NCBI GenBank assembly: GCA_038496675.1
Contig: CM076658.1
Location: 8,971,627 to 9,035,626, forward strand
Source of the DNA: Rachycentron canadum
Taxonomy: Eukaryota; Chordata; Actinopteri; Carangiformes; Rachycentridae
DNA length: 64,000 nt
Reading direction: 5' to 3'
Shown here in pieces: positions 62,211 to 64,000 of the stretch. Each line of letters begins with the position of its first letter. Position 1 is the first letter of the stretch. The translations under genes were made by a program, and so were the position numbers. Below the pieces are notes generated by a model. The model had not been told where the DNA came from and made no database searches. It saw only the letters and a program-made list of their open reading frames with translations.

Positions 62211-64000
62211 GTAGGTAACCAAAATAAACACAAACCCAGGCGTTGGCTTTAGTGCCACCAAGGCTTACCTTCAATACTAGTGTCGTGTTATTAAAGTACA
62301 TACCGTGTCGTGTTTTGGGAAGCCTACAATGGTCAGTTAATGTGTTCGCTGCAGTTACAGGGAAGGTCAGTTGATATTTTGAGAGCAGCTAGCTAGCTAC
62401 ACGTCCCTTTTTTGGCAGTCTGGTAACTTCGGCTGGGAGCAAGTCAGCCTTTGGACCTGAAACACAGGCACACACAGAGTCGTTTAAGTGAAATCCTGGC
62501 ATATCCACTACCACACTTGACAGTCTGATCCTGTGGTATTACACCCATCGCCAGTGTCAGTGATTCCGGCTAACTTAGCTAACGTTAGCCAGTAGAAGTT
62601 ACTAGCTGGTGGTGTGTAGACAATGCTAACCTTACGTTACCCATTTGGTGACACAGTAATCCGTGCTGTTGTCCCTGCAGACGTTTGAAATCATGTGGTC
62701 CCTATTAACACAAATCATTAGCAGCTCGGTGAACTCGCACTGTTTTTAGTCTCCGGTTTCAGGAAATGCTGGCTCTTGAGTGAAATGCTCAGATACTGCA
62801 GCTGCTGTGAGGAGATGGCATGGTGATTTTCGACAGATTTGGGGGATAGTTCAGGATAATGTCGATGAGGACTTGGAGTTTAAGAGTATTTCCATCATCT
62901 GTGTTTAACTTCAATGAGTTTGATCTGTAAAAAATAGAAAGTGCATATCACATAGCCTAAAGGATATCTTCATATTGGTTTACTTTTAACAGAAAAAAAA
63001 TCATTCCTGTTACTGTCATAAAGGATTAATATAACAAGCACATTCCCATTTGATCAGTTGAAAGCATTTGATTTTTGCCATTTTTGCTTTAAAAATTACC
63101 TTAAAACAGGTAATAATATATCACAGTTGCTGTTGAGTAATCGCCAAGGGCTGCAACAAACTGAAAGAGACAATTATTTTCTTAATTAATCAGTTGTTTT
63201 GTCTGAAATTATTGTAAAATGTCAGCAATGGTTTCCCATCTTTGGCTGATCAACAATTTGAATGTTACATAAAAAATATCCAGGTTACTGTGGTAGAAAA
63301 CATAAAAACATAAAATCCACATTTGAGAAGCCAGAAACATGATGTTTATCTGAACGTACTGAATCAATTATCGAAACAATTCCTGAGTCTTTTTGTTGCT
63401 TCAGACTAATTTGATTTATATTCCTAACATTGATGTAATGTTGGAAAACCAGATGTCATCTTGAATTTGGTCTAACAATGACTTTTAAATGTTAAACTTA
63501 AATTTATTGGTGGTCTGTAATGGCTACATTACAATTTAATGATGCAATATTTTGAATTTACTTCACTGGGCTCTTTCCCAGTGAAATGTACACTGGGTCA
63601 CTTCTCCTGGTTGCACTTGTGGCTGATCTTCACAATATTCTAACAATATTGTATCATTTAATTTTTGTTTTCTAACTTTTTTTAATATTGCAGAGTATTT
63701 CCGGCAGGGTGCTTGTGTTACACTCCAGACTTGTTGCACCTCTAAGTCTCAGTGAACGAATCCCTTTTCCCTACTCATGTTACTTCTATGACTGTAGTAA
63801 TGTGAGGGGCCCTCTGGGGTACAGCATGTGCTTTGAAAATCCACAACATCCCCCTTCAGAAAAGCCCATGTTGCTTTTGGATAGGACATAATTACCACCG
63901 CAGCAAGCTTTTAGATATGTGTCAAGAGTATTTTTTGAATGTCTCCCAGTTTTTCCTGTCCTTGTCACTGTTGCCTGAATGCTTGATGTGTGTGTGTCGT
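62211..64000. other. Probable intron or intergenic DNA
   Basis: CpG- and GTTAGC-rich up to about 62,650, then AT-rich. No exon recognised. The open frame at 63688-63891 has no family signature. Confidence 0.4.

Overview
The window comes from a vertebrate nuclear genome, almost certainly a teleost fish and probably a percomorph. It holds AT-rich non-coding DNA, split genes with GT-AG introns, many dinucleotide microsatellites, and interspersed repeats of types I recognise from percomorph genomes (a tRNA-derived SINE tail, GAGGACC-type elements, and an ATG/GTTAGCATGCTA-rich family). Five protein-coding genes could be assembled exon by exon with intact reading frames and consensus splice sites.

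Layout. Positions 1-25,560 hold no gene I can support; they carry microsatellites, SINE/MITE-like elements and perhaps some conserved non-coding DNA. Positions 25,564-31,657 (minus) hold a complete ten-exon junctional adhesion molecule gene, jam2-like (293 aa). Positions 34,424-38,310 (plus) hold a six-exon gene for a secreted protein of 613 aa: signal peptide, a long acidic region with 25 tandem VEPEVK-type hexapeptides, a possible convertase site, and a C-terminal C-type lectin domain. This is the most unusual gene here. Positions 42,432-44,547 (plus) hold a four-exon METTL21C/E-type protein-lysine methyltransferase (265 aa). Tail-to-tail with it, 45,543-49,071 (minus) holds the seven-exon rhodopsin kinase gene grk1 (561 aa, CaaX end). 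Positions 52,251-57,550 (minus, with 5' UTR exons up to about 59.76 kb) hold tfdp1, encoding the E2F partner Dp-1 (413 aa). Around 62.15 kb a promoter with a perfect NRF-1-like palindrome seems to drive another plus-strand gene that leaves the window.

The genes do not form one pathway. jam2 acts in cell adhesion, the lectin is extracellular, METTL21C-type enzymes modify proteins, grk1 shuts off photoreceptor opsins, and tfdp1 controls the cell cycle. The tfdp1-grk1 neighbourhood matches human 13q34, but the ATP4B gene that separates them in human is not visible here.

Two points deserve most attention: the repeat-bearing acidic lectin, and a decayed copy of a grk1 kinase exon (about 50,836-50,960, minus) lying between grk1 and tfdp1 and outside any annotated gene. 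All coordinates were read by eye from the sequence; family assignments rest on remembered family features, not on a database search.
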